From Stenopsyche tienmushanensis (taxonomy: Eukaryota > Arthropoda > Insecta > Trichoptera > Stenopsychidae), in the NCBI GenBank assembly GCA_008973525.1, contig WACJ01000502.1:62001-126000 (forward strand): a DNA stretch of 64,000 nucleotides. Reading direction: 5' to 3'. The notes below the pieces were generated by a model. It saw only the letters and a program-made list of their open reading frames with translations, was not told the origin of the DNA and did not search any database. Made by a program: the position numbers and the translations under genes. Positions 61,010-64,000 of the stretch are shown piece by piece (position 1 is the stretch's first letter; the number at the start of each line of letters is the position of its first letter).

Positions 61010-62034
61010 CGAGGACCTTTTCATGCGCCACATCTGTTTCTACTTATTGCTCGGGGAGGATTATTTTTTTACGGGGTAGGCGCCCAAATTTTTAATAAGA
61101 AAGCTTTCCAAGCAACGAGGAGGTCTCAGGTACTTGGAAAAGGACACTAACGGAAAACAATCCATCACCATTCAGTCAAAGCAGCAATAAACCATTCAAT
61201 GATATTTTCTCGAAGGTTTCCTTTCAGGCAAAAAATCACAAGTGCTTTGATGACTGCAGAACCCCAGACGTTTCGGACATAAATTGTTCGCTCTTGATAA
61301 AAAAAAATAATTACATAAATGGAGTTGAGAGCCGTCTTTATTGGGCTCTCGATAGTATTTGTTCTCGTATGTAATAGACCGTGAAACATGGTCAATTTTT
61401 GCCGGATGATATCCTTCATCGTAAAACGTAATTGAGGTTTTACTCGCAGAAAACACAATTGTCTAATATCCTCGAGTCCTTATGGGATATAGAGCCGATT
61501 TACGACTTGTTTTGGCTCAAAACTTTACGTAATTGCGTACGAAGGCCGGAATACACAGAATAATACTCGCGAAAGTTTACTTCCGCGGTAATCAAATTTA
61601 AGGTCATACAATTCTGACTTTTTTTTATCGTCCACCATTTAATATTTAAAATTGGATGCACTTTCGAGATGTGCTTTTGATATACAGATCTAAGTTTATC
61701 GCCGTTTATGACCATACATATGTATGGGGGAAGCGATTTTAAAGTTGGGATGCTTCGAAGTTATCGAACTGTATATAAGGTTCAATTTCGTTCCATCCCT
61801 TATCCATACTTTTATCGCATTTCCGAAGTATCAACAACCGATTGCATCCGGAGAAAATAAAGTTATCAATGTCCTCGATGGTTTATTGATGATAGAAAAA
61901 TAAATCCAAATCCGACGGAGGATGTTATTCAGACTTAGTAAATCCCTCCGAGCGATGCTGAATGTCTGAAGACGAAATCTTTCAAACTTAATGCATTTTT
62001 TTGACTTGTTTGCAAGTCTGAATTGCTTTCTCAA
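61010..62034. other. Mixed-composition stretch with unsupported minus frames
   Basis: Minus frames at 61165-61458 (97 codons), 61500-61715 and 61831-62034 follow one another in a less AT-rich stretch. Their translations have no recognisable domain and I see no convincing splice sites joining them. They could be decayed coding sequence, but a gene is not supported. Confidence 0.25.
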
Positions 62035-62084
62035 ACATTGGCAATTTATATAAAGTATTTATTATTAAAGTTATATTAATATAT

Positions 62085-62235
62085 ATATGCTACCTTCAAT
62101 ATCGAGCGAATGAGGAGGTGAATGTATGATACAGACGAAATGGATGTAACCCCTTTCCTATGAATGGATATTGAAGAGGCCCATAGTTCTGTAGTGGACT
62201 GTTAGTGGCTGCGCTATGATGATGATGATGAATAT
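62085..62235 (+). repeat. Retroposon-like fragment F, copy 3, with TGA-repeat tail
   Basis: Contains CTTCAATATCGAGCGAATGA and GTAGTGGACTGTTAGTGGCT, followed by ATGATGATGATGATGA (about 62216-62231). A 3' end in TGA/ATG repeats is typical of RTE-clade non-LTR elements and their dependent SINEs. Two other copies (44695, 57446) match upstream parts. No reverse transcriptase is seen. Confidence 0.55.
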
Positions 62236-64000
62236 ATATATAAAAGCTTTCGATGCGTTTAATTTAATGTTTATATGGTAAATTTAATAATTTAATTGTT
62301 ATAAAATCTTTGTAATAATTATGCATTTAAAGTGCATCAGAGTGGAATGCATTTTTATGTTATTCTATAGATTAACATGGATACTCAGATACGTGGATAC
62401 ATAATATATTAAATTAATCCTTTTTGAACACATTGATCTAAATTTCGTGTAAGTTCCATTAAGCAAAAAACTCAAAATTCCACCATTAATTCAATCTTTG
62501 TGAATTTCACACATGATAAATTTCGCAATACGTAAAGTAAATTGACATTTATTTACATATTATATAAAAGCTTATGTAAGTGCTTAATTATGTACATATG
62601 TTTGTGCTGTTGCTCTTTTCTCTTCGCCATAAATACAAAGCATGCATATATTAATATTTATCAATTAAATCCAAAATCGAATTTTTGACATTTTTAATCT
62701 GCAAAATATCAATGATCGCATGTCTATTCATTTTTATTGGTACAAAGCAACTTTTGATGATTTCTAATCATGACCCAAGAAAGTCATTACTTAGTCGTGG
62801 TAAGTCGTCGCTTCAAATTCTTGGTTCATTCGTTAATATGCTGTTAGATTATACATATAATCTAAGATAAAAATCGTACATTATATTGCTTTTGATCTTA
62901 AATAAGTGTTGCTCATGTTCAAATGTTTTAATTGGCCATCATTAAACACCATCAACATCATGTCTTATGATTTGTGTGGCTAATAAATGGATGCTAAAAC
63001 ATGTTTGTATCAGTTGTTTGTCTATTACTAATGAGCAAAATTAGTAACGTTTGGTTTGGCGGATTGCGTATATTATTCGACTGAATTAAGAATATTTATA
63101 TGAATCAATTGTATGTCTTCAGTGTGGTCTTTTGTGAACTCTGCGTGATTCGATCGTTACAGCATAAATTTGATTTACAGACAACAAATCGATCTACTTT
63201 CAATAAACGCGCATTTTAAACCCATTGGCGCCACATGATTTGTTTCTACTCAATTTAAATTTATCGTCTACGGTGCTTGTATAGGAGTCATTGTATGTGG
63301 TAAATTACATTAAATTTACTATCTCTTCGCTATGAGTCTGGCCTGATCGTAAAGAATCATTTTATGATGGATCTTGGATGAAAGTTTCACATTGAAAAGT
63401 CTGAAGTGACATTATATCGCTCCGACGCTTTCGCAGCTCCGACAATGTTTTTCCATCGTAAATATTGAAAGTATTTTTTTGCTTCTTCTATGTGTTTCGC
63501 AGGTTTTATAACTTCCTTGTTGACCAGAAGAGAAAGCGCCCGTGGCTAACACATTGTAAAAATATGTGTTCCCAGAAATTGTTTATAGCCCTTTTCCCGT
63601 GTAGGACACGTGCTTGGAATAATCCAAAAGTTGTGTGATTTAAAAAAAATTGTAGACTATGGCGCCACAAGGGTGAAGAGCCCAGTCTGTAAACAATGGT
63701 TTTATAACGGTTTACATATGGCGGACATGTTTTATCGCCGCTCTTGTAATACGACCTTTTTAAGGCGCTCTTGCATTTTCTGATGCTTCCAGGAAAAAGA
63801 GGCTTTTTATCCACATATTTTTGCCCCCATCCAAACAGGGATGTTCAACTCAAACTTGGCTCGCTGCTAATTCTTAGGTGGTAAGGTTCAACGATCTAGC
63901 GTTTCTAGATCCACTCAGTGAGATATTAGCACCGGATGCAACCGTATTTAGAAGAGATTGCCACATTAATGTCGTAGTTCCACGTAATCCTACACGTGCT
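62236..64000. other. AT-rich, becoming more balanced near the window end
   Basis: A minus frame at 63506-63814 (102 codons) has no known motif. CAGGGATGTTCAACTC near 63836 resembles a hAT terminus but its partner would lie beyond the window. Nothing else was recognised. Confidence 0.4.

Noticed and set aside
1..64000. CRISPR array, bacterial operon, rRNA or known microRNA
   Set aside because: No regular direct repeats with spacers, no dense coding, no rRNA words, and none of the common insect microRNA seeds with a hairpin was recognised by eye.

Overview
This is AT-rich eukaryotic DNA, most likely from an insect. I see no operons, no bacterial-style ribosome binding sites and no convincing intact host gene. 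The signs for an arthropod are the transposon mixture (mariner, piggyBac-type, hAT, pogo/Tigger, PIF/Harbinger-type and Helitron remnants) and Helitron ends of the type TCTATATATATA...CTAG that are common in insects. The species cannot be read from the sequence. The open frames present are mostly short, mutually overlapping and without recognisable domains. The window is best read as an intergenic desert or a very large intron littered with decayed mobile elements.

Layout. 0-10 kb: a piggyBac-type MITE (472-946), an AT-rich desert with moderately GC-richer islands, an open-frame island (5.7-6.0 kb), a PIF/Harbinger-type MITE (6515-7163) and an internally deleted mariner (8744-9616). 10-20 kb: a small BED-finger-like fragment (10.8 kb), a perfect hairpin (11.56 kb), a possible MULE-like fragment (12.9-13.2 kb), dispersed repeat E and an island at 17.3-17.7 kb. 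20-31 kb: a hAT-type element with an exact 8-bp target duplication and a mariner-type fragment nested in it (20738-21211), repeat D, a degraded mariner transposase gene on the minus strand (23.8-24.7 kb) and GC-richer islands near 22.7 and 29.3 kb. 31-46 kb: piggyBac-type MITE copies 2-4, a pogo/Tigger (jerky-like) transposase remnant on the minus strand with one TIR (34970-35998), second copies of repeats D and E, a Helitron (41996-42391) and a complete TA-flanked mariner-type MITE (42469-42917). 46-58 kb: a hAT transposase C-terminus remnant (46471-47424), a possible promoter/first exon (47.8-48.4 kb), MITE copy 5 with a hAT-type MITE inserted in it, a second Helitron copy (55769-56019) and MITE copy 6. 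58-64 kb: GC-richer islands, repeat B with an internal hairpin, and a retroposon-like tail ending in TGA repeats.

The main discovery is a TTAA-flanked, non-autonomous piggyBac-type family present six times in 64 kb. It carries an internal CT-rich minisatellite (CTCTCCGTCTCTGTCTC, about 47-48 bp period) that varies in copy number. Nothing here points to a cooperating set of genes; the biology is transposon biology and possible regulatory DNA. All assignments rest on reading motifs, terminal repeats and target duplications by eye, without database searches.
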